Source: Planctomycetota bacterium
GTDB lineage: Bacteria; Planctomycetota; Planctomycetia; Pirellulales; UBA7805
DNA length: 64,000 bases
Assembly: GCA_021413705.1 (NCBI GenBank)
Contig: JAIOPX010000105.1
Span: forward strand, 1 to 64,000
Direction of reading: 5' to 3'
The first letter of the stretch is position 1. The number at the start of each line of letters is the position of its first letter. The notes under the pieces were generated by a model, which searched no databases, was not told where the DNA came from, and saw only the letters and a list, made by a program, of their open reading frames with translations. Position numbers and translations under genes: made by a program. This document shows positions 10,460 to 19,845 of the stretch, piece after piece.

Positions 10460-11548
10460 ATGCTCTCGCTGGTGGCGGGGGAAATGTTCGTGGGACACGC
10501 ATTGGGTGTCGGAGCGAAGGCTTCGGGGCATCCGGCCTGGTCCTGGATTCACAGCCTGTGGACGCACGCTGGTTGGGAAGGGGCATTTCCTTGGGACATG
10601 ATTCAGCCGGCATTCATGTTCATCGTTGGCGTGGCGGTTCCCTTTTCCTACGCCAAACGGAAGGCGATGGGCGAAAGTTATTCCTGGATGCTGGGGCACG
10701 CCATCTATCGGGCTATCGTGCTGGTGCTGTTGGGAGTAGTGATCCGCAGCCTGCATAACAAGCAGACTTATTGGACGTTTGAAGATGTCGTTTCGCAGAT
10801 TGGCCTGGGCTACGTGTTCTTGTTCCTCCTCTGGAACCGGCCTCGGTGGTTACAGGCTGCTACGGCGGCGGCGTTGTTGGTTGGTTACTGGGCGCTATGG
10901 CGATACTGGCCGCAGATCATGGGCCTGCCGGAAACCGCAGGGGTCGTCACGGCAGGCTGGCAACAAGCGGGAAACCCTGGCCAAGCATTTGATGTCTGGC
11001 TTCGCAATTTGCTGCCGCACGAAAAGCCGTTCGTTAACTGGCCGTACTACACGCTCAATTTCATTCCCTCGTTGGCCAATATGATTTTTGGGTTGATGGC
11101 GGGTGAGCTGCTGCAATCCAGCGCACTGCCCCGTCGCAAACTGCGAGTGCTCTGCGTGGCGGGCGTCGCGCTGTCGCTGGCGGGACTGGCGTTGACGTGG
11201 ATCGGTGTCTGCCCCATGGTCAAGAAAATCTGGACGCCTACATTCGCTCTCTACAGTGGCGGTTGGTGTGTGCTGCTGCTGGGATGGTTCTATTACGTGG
11301 TGGACGTGCTGCAGTGGAAGCGGTGGACCTTTCCCGCCGTGGTGTTGGGCGCCAATTCCATCGCCGTCTATATCGTGCTGGATGTGTGGAGCTACTCGAT
11401 CACGTCCACGCTCCACCGCCACTTTACTTGGTGGGTGCCGTCCCCCTGGGCCGATGTGGCCGCCATCGTACGCAATTTTGCGGGGCTGTTGATCTTCTGG
11501 GGGATCTTCTACTGGATGTATCGGAAGAAGATCTTCGTGCGGATTTGA
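10460..11548 (+). CDS. DUF5009 / heparan-alpha-glucosaminide N-acetyltransferase-like membrane protein
   Basis: Multi-TM with IQPAFMFIVGVAVPFSYAKR; the upstream same-frame codons encode QRLLSLDAYRGFV, so the real N-terminus lies upstream of 10460. Confidence 0.75.
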   Translation: MLSLVAGEMFVGHALGVGAKASGHPAWSWIHSLWTHAGWEGAFPWDMIQPAFMFIVGVAVPFSYAKRKAMGESYSWMLGHAIYRAIVLVLLGVVIRSLHNKQTYWTFEDVVSQIGLGYVFLFLLWNRPRWLQAATAAALLVGYWALWRYWPQIMGLPETAGVVTAGWQQAGNPGQAFDVWLRNLLPHEKPFVNWPYYTLNFIPSLANMIFGLMAGELLQSSALPRRKLRVLCVAGVALSLAGLALTWIGVCPMVKKIWTPTFALYSGGWCVLLLGWFYYVVDVLQWKRWTFPAVVLGANSIAVYIVLDVWSYSITSTLHRHFTWWVPSPWADVAAIVRNFAGLLIFWGIFYWMYRKKIFVRI

Positions 11549-11551
11549 CTC

Positions 11552-11642
11552 GTAGGGTGGGTGCTTGCACCCACGCGGTCGTGAAGGTTGTCGTTTCATG
11601 GAAGCTCAAATAGCAATTGGTGGGTGCAAGCACCCACCCTAC
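11552..11642. repeat. Inverted-arm palindromic element, family B
   Basis: GTAGGGTGGGTGCTTGCACCCACG ... TGGGTGCAAGCACCCACCCTAC. Confidence 0.9.
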
Positions 11643-11644
11643 TA

Positions 11645-14600
11645 TTACTGCCGCACTGCAGTCGACATCTCGCAATACCGTTCCAGCAGCCGCCGATTGT
11701 TCTGCATCACTTGCTCGCACGTCGCAAGCAACTCCTCGGCCGACTCATAATCCAGCGTCTGAGCTAATTTCTTGAGTTCATTCGCATCCTCGGGCAGTTC
11801 GTCCCGAGCGTCGCTGTGCATCAGCCGCAGGCGTCCTTCGATGGTCCGCAGCAGGCGATAACTGTGATCGAGCGTTTGTTGATCTTCGCGCGCCAGGAAA
11901 CCGGCACTGGCCAGCGCCGCCAGGGCGCTGAGCGTGTTGGGGCCACGCACATCAGGGTGCTGTTGCCCGTAGCGCAGTTGAAGCATCTGCGTGAGAAACT
12001 CAATGTCCACGATCCCGCCGACGCCCCGTTTCAAATCCCCCTGGGCGGCCGACTCTTCCAGCCGCTTGCGCATGCGGAGGATTTCTTCCGCTTCGTCGCC
12101 GCGCCAGGGATGATCGAGCGCGGCACGCGTAATCACCTCCAAGGCTCGGCCGTGGATGGTTTCATTCCCCAGCACGATTCTTGCACGGCAAAGAGCCATC
12201 CGTTCCCAGAGTTGTCCTTCTCCCTCTGCGAAGTAGCGGGCCAATTCGGGTAGGGAGGTAGTCAGCGGGCCGTTGCGTCCTGTGGGGCGGAGCCGGGTAT
12301 CAACCTGGTAAAGCCGCCCAAACGGTCCAAGTTGGCTGGCGACCTTGATGAATCGCTGACCAAGCTCGCTGAAGAAGTGGCGGTTCGACGTGACTTCGCC
12401 GCTGCGCGAAGTGCGGCGATGTTGCGTGCCGCCGTCGGCCTCGTAAAGGAATACGATGTCGAGGTCACTGTGATAGTTCAGCTCTCGGCCGCCGAACTTG
12501 CCCAGGGCGACGACCACGAGTTCACAGATTTGGCCGTCGCGCGGACCCAATGCCACGACCGGCTCGCCAAGCCGGTGGGCCAGCCGCCGATATTCATTCT
12601 CCGTGATCTGACGCAGGCAGGCTTGTGCGATGTCGCTCAATGCCCCGGTGGTGGCCTGGATGTCTTCCTTGCCCAGGATATCTCGCACCCCGACGCGCAA
12701 TTGCTGCGCGTTTTTGAAACTGTGCAGGATCGGTTCTTGGTCTTCAGCCCCGTGACACAAATCGGCCAGCGTGGCGCCGAGTGTGGCCGTGCTGGGCAGC
12801 TTGTCGAGCACCAGACTGTCCATCAACTCGTCGATCATACCAGGATTGCTGACGAGGATGCCGGACAGAAAGGGGCTGGTGGCGCACAGTTCCACATAGA
12901 GTCGCAATGACGGCGGGTTGAAACTGAACAGTTCCCATAGCACACCCTTGCCTCCGAGTGAATCGCTCACTTTGCAGAGGCTGGTCAGGGTTGAATCGGG
13001 ATCGACGTGCTGGGCGATCTCGGTCAGCAGCCGCGGAGCGATGGCGGCCAAAAACATTCGGCACCGCCGCGTGGAGAGAAAGCGGATTTTCTCCGTGGCC
13101 AGGTCCATCAGGTTGCGATAAGCCTGATCGACGTCCTTGAACCCATAGCGCGAGAGTACCTCGGCAATCTGCTCGGGTGGCGGATCGGGATCGAGCACCA
13201 GGTCCACCTCCGGCTCGGAGCGGGCGTCGTCGCCAAACGCATCGTGCAGCAAGTGATCGAGGATTTTTCGGTTGAGTTCCGTTTTCTGCCGATAGTCGGA
13301 ATCGAAAGCTGCCTCTGCCTTGCGAACGGGCGTGTCGGCATAGCCCAGGCGGATGGCCAGCTTGCGCACTTCGTCCGGATCGCGTGGCAGCGCGTGCGTC
13401 TGCAAATCGAACATGATTTGCAACCGGTGCTCCAGCTTCCGCAGAAACACATAGTGCGCCTCAAGGAGGGCGCGTTCCTGGCTGGTCAGGCAGCCGACGT
13501 GTTCCAATCGACCCAGGGCCTCGATCGTATTGCCGACACGCAGCTCCGGCAGGTCGCCGCCGTTGAGCAATTGCAGAAACTGAATCACGAACTCGATATC
13601 GCGGATGCCGCCGTGGCCTGTTTTTACGTCGTGCTGCTCGGCGCCGGCGTGCCTGGTTTGTTGCTCGATGCGGCGTTTGAGCGCTTTGATACCCACGATG
13701 TCGGCCATGCCGAGGAAGCGGCGATAGATCCACGGTTCCAGCCGCTTGAGCAATTCACGACCGAGATCCAGGTCGCCGGCGGCCGGCCGGGCTTTCACAT
13801 AAGCCTGCCGTTCCCAGGTGCGCCCCATCACATCGTAGTAGCGTAGCGCGCTGTCGAGGCTGACGGCCACCGGCCCGCGGGCTCCTTCGGGGCGGAGCCG
13901 TAAATCGACCCGGTAGACCTGGCCCAATTCGGTCTGCTCGGTCAGCAGGCGGACGACGTCACGCACCAGCCGGTCAAAGAACTCCGCGTTGTTCTTGCCG
14001 CGCGAGCCGTCGGTGACGCCGTCGGCTTCATACAGTGCGATCAGGTCGATATCGCTGGAGTAGTTCAGTTCAACGCCGCCGAGCTTGCCCATGGCCAACA
14101 CGACGAAGCGGGCCGGCTGCTTCTCCGGGGTGCGCGGCACGCCAAGCTTGGCTTCAAGCTGTCGCCGCGCGAATCGCACGGCCGCTTCGACGCAGGCGTC
14201 GGCCAGATGCGAGATTTGCGCCGTGACCACTTCCAGCGGTAGTTCGCGAACGATGTCGCCATACGCGATCCTCAATGACTCGCGACGCTTGAAGCGCCGT
14301 AGGGCCGCCATGGCGATCCGTTCGTCGTGGATCCCCATCAGTTCCGCCACGATGTCACCCACGAGCGCCTCGCGAGCCACCGGCTGTCCCTCGGTCATCC
14401 GCAATAAGTCGTAGGATTCAGGGTCGGCCACCAGCAGGTCGCTAAGATGCTGGCTTGTGGAAAATATCTGCACCAGGATCGGCAATGCTTCTGGATCTCG
14501 TTCGAACAGCGAACCCAGGGCCAGAGGATTGCGGGCTGCGACGACGAAGCGGGCCAGATTGTTCAAGGCCATGTCTGGATCGCTGAGTTTGGGCAGCCGC

Positions 14601-14770
14601 GATTCAAGCTGGCTGCACATCACGGCCAAGAGATCGAGCGTGATCCCGGCGGTAGCGATAGCCAGCAGATTGGTTTGGCCGCGCTGCGTATCGCGGACGC
14701 CGGCATCGCGGAGCCAACGGGCTCCTGCGGCGGGATCATCGAGGCACGAGCGGAGTTGCGTAATGTCCAT
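11645..14770 (-). CDS. glnE: Bifunctional glutamine-synthetase adenylyltransferase/adenylyl-removing enzyme
   Basis: Two nucleotidyltransferase halves (VVLAMGKLGGVELNYSSDIDLI; VVVALGKFGGRELNYHSDLDIVFLYE). Confidence 0.95.
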   Translation of the reverse strand: MDITQLRSCLDDPAAGARWLRDAGVRDTQRGQTNLLAIATAGITLDLLAVMCSQLESRLPKLSDPDMALNNLARFVVAARNPLALGSLFERDPEALPILVQIFSTSQHLSDLLVADPESYDLLRMTEGQPVAREALVGDIVAELMGIHDERIAMAALRRFKRRESLRIAYGDIVRELPLEVVTAQISHLADACVEAAVRFARRQLEAKLGVPRTPEKQPARFVVLAMGKLGGVELNYSSDIDLIALYEADGVTDGSRGKNNAEFFDRLVRDVVRLLTEQTELGQVYRVDLRLRPEGARGPVAVSLDSALRYYDVMGRTWERQAYVKARPAAGDLDLGRELLKRLEPWIYRRFLGMADIVGIKALKRRIEQQTRHAGAEQHDVKTGHGGIRDIEFVIQFLQLLNGGDLPELRVGNTIEALGRLEHVGCLTSQERALLEAHYVFLRKLEHRLQIMFDLQTHALPRDPDEVRKLAIRLGYADTPVRKAEAAFDSDYRQKTELNRKILDHLLHDAFGDDARSEPEVDLVLDPDPPPEQIAEVLSRYGFKDVDQAYRNLMDLATEKIRFLSTRRCRMFLAAIAPRLLTEIAQHVDPDSTLTSLCKVSDSLGGKGVLWELFSFNPPSLRLYVELCATSPFLSGILVSNPGMIDELMDSLVLDKLPSTATLGATLADLCHGAEDQEPILHSFKNAQQLRVGVRDILGKEDIQATTGALSDIAQACLRQITENEYRRLAHRLGEPVVALGPRDGQICELVVVALGKFGGRELNYHSDLDIVFLYEADGGTQHRRTSRSGEVTSNRHFFSELGQRFIKVASQLGPFGRLYQVDTRLRPTGRNGPLTTSLPELARYFAEGEGQLWERMALCRARIVLGNETIHGRALEVITRAALDHPWRGDEAEEILRMRKRLEESAAQGDLKRGVGGIVDIEFLTQMLQLRYGQQHPDVRGPNTLSALAALASAGFLAREDQQTLDHSYRLLRTIEGRLRLMHSDARDELPEDANELKKLAQTLDYESAEELLATCEQVMQNNRRLLERYCEMSTAVRQ

Positions 14771-14954
14771 GCCCAGGGTTCAAAGATCGCAATGGGGCGG
14801 CGGCCAGGCCCCGAGTTGCGTATCCGGGAACTGACACCCTGCACGGCCCGCCGACCGGCAGCGTAGATGCTGCTATCTATGGTATTCGGCGGGGGGCAAA
14901 TGCTCAACAGGGAGCGCCGGCTGGGATGGGTGATTCAGGCCGATACTGGAGATT

Positions 14955-15164
14955 TTAGGCTCGATCTCGCAGCACCGACCAGGCGATCCCTTTGCTGTTC
15001 TCAGCCCAGCGACGATCCAGTTCTTCCAATAGTCCAGGCTCGTCCAGCGACAATCCTGGAGTTTCAGAGAGGAGCGTATCCATAAGTCGTGTGACCAGGC
15101 TCAGTCGTTCGTTGACGGGAAGCTTCAACGCGGCTTTCAGAATATCTCCAACAGCTTTGCTAAT
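14955..15164 (-). CDS. Addiction-module antitoxin-like protein (not in ORF track; no ATG)
   Basis: Manual reverse translation: ISKAVGDILKAALKLPVNERLSLVTRLMDTLLSETPGLSLDEPGLLEELDRRWAENSKGIAWSVLRDRA*, resembling addiction-module component antitoxins; only an ATT or a later TTG is available as start. Confidence 0.6.
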   Translation of the reverse strand: MSKAVGDILKAALKLPVNERLSLVTRLMDTLLSETPGLSLDEPGLLEELDRRWAENSKGIAWSVLRDRA

Positions 15165-15203
15165 GGTACTCGGAGACGATCAAGTTTAACGTGGCTCAAT
15201 AAC

Positions 15204-15827
15204 TCATGAAGAACACTTTCGCATCTTTAGTAACCACCGAGCTGTGAACAAGACGGTCCAAGAGGCTGCAAACAGCGTCAGCGCGAGGGCGAACAGAGCC
15301 GTTATGGGAACGATGGAGGAAACATCGTGATGAAGCAAGGTGGAGAGTCTAAGGTAGGCAGGCACAACGCCCAGAAGAATTGCGACAACAAGCGTCCAGT
15401 TGAACATGGCACGCATCGAAAATTGTGGCGGCCAGCGAAAGCACCAGACGAGGCGACCCATGCCGATTCCTGCCCCGATTGTAAGCAGCACGCAGAGGAT
15501 AGTGTCAATGTATATGGCACCGTAATCGACCTTAATGCCATTTCCATTCAGGTTATTAACGTAATAGGTCACAGGCCAGCCAGCTTTGATAATGGTCCAA
15601 TAGGAATATTCGGGGGTATGCCTGTAACCTATGACTTCAGCATAAGTCGTCTTGGCAGGAACATGATTGAAGTCACTTGCTCCAAGTTTCTGTGATATAG
15701 CCAAAATCAATGCTGTCCACACAGTTGCTGCCAGGCCGGCAACAATCGCAACTCGCTTACGGGTGAAAGGTTTGCGCTGTGGTTCAGTGTATTTGGAAGT
15801 CGCCGCGCCCAATGGTTGTGATGTCAT
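15204..15827 (-). CDS. Hypothetical membrane protein
   Basis: 207 aa ORF with several hydrophobic segments. Confidence 0.6.
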   Translation of the reverse strand: MTSQPLGAATSKYTEPQRKPFTRKRVAIVAGLAATVWTALILAISQKLGASDFNHVPAKTTYAEVIGYRHTPEYSYWTIIKAGWPVTYYVNNLNGNGIKVDYGAIYIDTILCVLLTIGAGIGMGRLVWCFRWPPQFSMRAMFNWTLVVAILLGVVPAYLRLSTLLHHDVSSIVPITALFALALTLFAASWTVLFTARWLLKMRKCSS

Positions 15828-15836
15828 TCTGCGCGC

Positions 15837-17519
15837 TCAATCCTTCCCCTTATGCTCCACATTTTGCCAATAATGCTGAAACCCTTTCTTGCCGAAATCG
15901 GGGCTGTTATCTATATCATGGCAGCGACGACAGCTGCGAGTGGAGTTGAGATTGTCCGCTTCTGCCAGTGTCAGCCGCATCTGCGCTTGGAGTTGCTTTT
16001 GTAATGCCTTGTTATCGCCGTTTTCGGCGGCCACATGCGCGCTGCCGGGACCGTGGCAATTTTCACACCCATTGCCGGCCAAGTGCGGCGTCTTCTGCTT
16101 GCTTTCGAATCCGGAAACAAACGGCACATAGGCTTTGGCGTCCCAGCCGGTTACATGGCAACTGAGGCATTCAGGATCGTGCATCCGGGGCGGAGTGGCT
16201 TTGTCCAAGGTGTCCAAGGCATGGGCGTGCGGTGTCTTTTCCCAGATGGCAAACGCCTTAGTGTGGCAATCGGCGCAGGCCTGGCTGCCTACGAACGTGG
16301 CCTTCTGCGAATGTTGCCTCGGTAAAACGCCCAAGCGAGCAAAACCTTCTTCGCGCAACTGATCTTGGTAGGTGACCATCAACTGCTTCATGTCGGTCGA
16401 TGCTTCGAACCGGGCATCCAACGGCACGCGCTGATAGCGCACCGGCCTTGCCTGATCGTCGTAGAAATTAACCACCCCGACGTACATGCTCTTGTGGCTC
16501 AGTTCCACAAGTTTGGTTGGCGTGCCGGCGACGGCTTTGAGATCCTTCGACGGCGGGTCTTCGTTGGTGGCGATGACCATCAGATTGAACTGGGGAAACT
16601 GCCGGGCGAGGTCTTCCGCTGCTTTCCTGGTTACGCTGTCCTCCAGCTCCCCCTGCCCCGCCGTGGCACAGGGAGCCACCAGCAGCACCAGTTGATCGCA
16701 CTTCTTTGCCACTAGCTGCGGGACAACTTTTTTGAGCCCTTCGGCAGGACTGACAACGGCCACATCGGCATTTTGGAGCGGTTGATCTTTCGGGGGCAGT
16801 GCGACCGACGTGACGCCGATCTTCATTCCACCTTCTTCGATTACGCGAAACGGCGCAGTGAAATCGTTGTCCAGGCCCATTAATCCAACATTGGCCGAAA
16901 CATAATGCGTTGCCCCGTCGCCGGGGAGCGTAGCCAGCAGATCGGACGCCATGAGTCGCAAGTCGGACGTACCGAGGCCGATCGTGCGATAGCCCATGGT
17001 GCGCAGGCCGTCGATGGTTCGCTGATACTTGATCGTCGCTTGCGGCCCTACACGATGGGTCAACTCACCCTGGTCGAGCAGCACCAGCGGCCAGCCGGCC
17101 TGTTTCAGTTCGTCGATCAATGTGTGACGGCGGCTCAATCCTCCCTTCATGTTTTCCAACCCGGCACAGCCGCAGGGCTCGATGTAACCTTGCATGGCGC
17201 CGGAGAGCAACAAAGCCAGCTTCGGTTTGGGCCAATCGACCAACTGGCCACCGACCTCGTCCACGAACAGCGGGCCGTCGGCGCCGATCACGTTGATCCG
17301 CTCTCCTTTGATCTTATAGGCGTGATTGTCCTTGGGCGTTTCAGGATTGCGATTCCACGGCTTGCGTCCCTCGTAGTTCGGCGGCCACTCCGGGACGGCC
17401 GTGGGCTGAGGAGTGTGAGTTGGCAATGCCTGCTTGGAGAGGGGCGCCATCTCGGAACAGCCAGTCAGCAGCGCAGCGGCCAAGGAGCAGGTGAAAAGTG
17501 CAGTCGAAAATCGGCTCAT
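15837..17519 (-). CDS. Multiheme cytochrome c-type lipoprotein with UshA/5'-nucleotidase-like domain
   Basis: Lipobox-like LLTGC; four CXXCH motifs (CADCH, CLSCH, CENCH, CRRCH); GYIEPCGCAGLENMKGGLSRR and LLDQGE segment. Confidence 0.8.
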   Translation of the reverse strand: MSRFSTALFTCSLAAALLTGCSEMAPLSKQALPTHTPQPTAVPEWPPNYEGRKPWNRNPETPKDNHAYKIKGERINVIGADGPLFVDEVGGQLVDWPKPKLALLLSGAMQGYIEPCGCAGLENMKGGLSRRHTLIDELKQAGWPLVLLDQGELTHRVGPQATIKYQRTIDGLRTMGYRTIGLGTSDLRLMASDLLATLPGDGATHYVSANVGLMGLDNDFTAPFRVIEEGGMKIGVTSVALPPKDQPLQNADVAVVSPAEGLKKVVPQLVAKKCDQLVLLVAPCATAGQGELEDSVTRKAAEDLARQFPQFNLMVIATNEDPPSKDLKAVAGTPTKLVELSHKSMYVGVVNFYDDQARPVRYQRVPLDARFEASTDMKQLMVTYQDQLREEGFARLGVLPRQHSQKATFVGSQACADCHTKAFAIWEKTPHAHALDTLDKATPPRMHDPECLSCHVTGWDAKAYVPFVSGFESKQKTPHLAGNGCENCHGPGSAHVAAENGDNKALQKQLQAQMRLTLAEADNLNSTRSCRRCHDIDNSPDFGKKGFQHYWQNVEHKGKD

Positions 17520-17535
17520 GTAGGCTCCATCCATG

Positions 17536-18570
17536 TCAACATTTCACTACTTCTCCACGACCGCCATTCGCACCAGAACCTTCAACTCCTTGTAGCCCGG
17601 GTGCGTCGTCTCGATGATGATCTGGCCCAATTCTTGGGAATCGGCGCCCAACAGATTGACGGGTTTCGCGGTAGCCGGCAATACGACTTTCTTTTGCCGT
17701 CCCCCGGACCACGGTTCCCAGATCCAGCAGCCGTTTCTTGGGATCAAATTTGTTATAGCCGATAAAGGAAACCTCCTCGCTCACATCTCCTGCCAGCGGG
17801 ACCGGGATCGGTTCCTTCTGCAGCGTTGTATTGAGCGACAACCGTTGCATCAACGGTCCCACCGGCAAGCCCGGGCGGGCGACGCACTTCAAACGCACCC
17901 CCGCCTTGGGAGTCGGTTTGAGCTTGGCGAGTTCCTCCGCCGACATGGCCTGATAGGCGAAACCCAATTTATCGGCGAGCTTGCTGTTCTCCCAGGTGTG
18001 CCCTGTAATCTCACACTTGTCGCTTCGGTAGGCCAACAGGTTGGCGGTTACTTCTTTCGTTTCCGAAACGCCTACTTCCTGGAAATTCAAAAAAGGGGGA
18101 TCCATGCGCCACTCGCTCAGCACCATGCCTTCCACGCTCAGAACCAGCGATTGCCGGTTGGGGTCGTTGGTGGGGATGGTGTAGGTTTTTTTGAGTTCGC
18201 CAAAGGCTCCCACAGGACGCCACTCGACGGCTACCTCGGCCGACTCGCCGGGCGGAATCTCCTGCCGCGAGACATTGGCGATGGTGCAAGCACAACTAGC
18301 CAAACCCTGGCCGAGCTTGAGCGTGCCCGGGCCGGCGTTGCGCAGGATGAACGTATGGCGACCGACGTCGGAATTATACATTTCACCAAAATGGTGGACG
18401 GCGTCTTTGATCACGACGCGCGAGGCGGGGCCAATATTCGGCGACAGCGGCAGGGCGGAAACCGCCAGCGTGGGGGTCGTCTGGCTATAACCAAACTCGG
18501 CAATGGCGCTGGCCATGCTGACGGCTAAACCCAGAACAATCGCCAACAGGACTACGAATCCGATGCGCAT
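17536..18570 (-). pseudogene. DUF1573-type protein, internal deletion and frameshift near the C-terminus
   Basis: Paralog of 18584-19756; the true C-terminus (VVLPATAKPVNLLGADSQELGQIIIETTHPGYKELKVLVRMAVVEK*) is in another frame at 17547-17747. Confidence 0.75.
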
Positions 18571-18583
18571 GGGATGAGACCTC

Positions 18584-19756
18584 TTATTTGTTCGGCGCCA
18601 CCACGGCCCCACGCACCAGGATGCGCAGCTCCTTATAGTCAGGATGTGTCGTTCCGATGACGATCTCCCCCATCTCTTCGGGAACGGAACTGAGCCAGGC
18701 TTGTTGCTTGGCGGTTTTCGGCAGCACGATCTTGATCGGAACGAGTGCCGAGTTGCCTCCATAGCCGGACTTGGGCTCACCAAACGTGACCTGCAATTCC
18801 TCGGGGACAACTTTGTTCACCGTGAACTTCGTCGTGTTCCGGTGGGATCCGACCAGGAGCATCGACATATCGATCTCCTTCGACGTTCCCTGCGGCACCG
18901 AGCCCAGATAGAGCAGGTTCATGTCCTGTTTGAAATCGCGAGGGCCCAGCAACGTGATGTCGGCCGTCACATGGCCGTAGATCGGCACGGTGAGCGGTTC
19001 CTTTTTCAGCGATGTTTGAATCGTCACCGTTTGCACCAGCGGCCCGGTGGGCATTCCCTTGCGGGCCACGAACGTCAGTTTGTAACCGGACTTGGGGGTG
19101 GGTTTAATTGCGGTCAATTCTTCGGGAGAGAGGGCTTCATAGATCAAGCCAAAATGCTCGGCCGTCTTCTTGGTTCCCCACTCGTGGCTCAAGATCTCGC
19201 ACTTGTCATTTTTGTAAACCAGCAGATTGGCGGTCGCCTCTTTCGTTTCTTTGGCGCTCATGCCATGGAAGCTGATGTTGGGCGGGTCGAGCCTCCAGGG
19301 CGCCAACACCTGGCCGTGAACGGTGAGCACCACTGATTGCTTGTTCGGATCATTGGTCGGAATGGTGACAGTCTTGGTCAATTCGCCGAAAAAATTGGCG
19401 GGACGCCATTCGACCGTGACTTCGGCGGATTCGCCGGGGGGAACCTGTTGCCGAGATACGCTTGAGATAGTGCAGGAGCAACTTGCGGTACCCTGGCCGA
19501 GAGACAAGGTGCCCGGCCCGGCGTTGGCCAGAATAAACTTGTGGCGGCCGACTTCGGACTGGTCCATTTCGCCGAACTCGTGGATCGGTTCTTTGACCAC
19601 GATCTTGGCCGGTGGACCGGCGTTGGCAGGCAGAGGTACGGCGACCGTCGCCAACGTCGGCAGGGAATTTTCATAACCGAACTCGGCAATCGCACTGGCC
19701 ATGCCGACCGCTAAGCCCAATACGATGGCAAACACGACGACAAATCCAATTCGCAT
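18584..19756 (-). CDS. DUF1573 domain-containing protein
   Basis: HEFGEMDQSEVGRHKFILANAGPGTLSLGQGTASCSCTISSVSRQQVPPGESAEVTVEW; start MRIGFVVVFAIVLG. Confidence 0.85.
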   Translation of the reverse strand: MRIGFVVVFAIVLGLAVGMASAIAEFGYENSLPTLATVAVPLPANAGPPAKIVVKEPIHEFGEMDQSEVGRHKFILANAGPGTLSLGQGTASCSCTISSVSRQQVPPGESAEVTVEWRPANFFGELTKTVTIPTNDPNKQSVVLTVHGQVLAPWRLDPPNISFHGMSAKETKEATANLLVYKNDKCEILSHEWGTKKTAEHFGLIYEALSPEELTAIKPTPKSGYKLTFVARKGMPTGPLVQTVTIQTSLKKEPLTVPIYGHVTADITLLGPRDFKQDMNLLYLGSVPQGTSKEIDMSMLLVGSHRNTTKFTVNKVVPEELQVTFGEPKSGYGGNSALVPIKIVLPKTAKQQAWLSSVPEEMGEIVIGTTHPDYKELRILVRGAVVAPNK

Positions 19757-19845
19757 GGTTTGCACCTCCGAAGGTATCGTGGCCGGCCCCCCTGGGCTGA
19801 TCGAGCGACGATGATGTTTATTGTAGCGGCGGCGGCTTGGGGCCG

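Noticed and set aside
11565-11750. Small ORF in the glnE/DUF5009 spacer
   Set aside because: Covered by the family B palindrome and the glnE 3' end.
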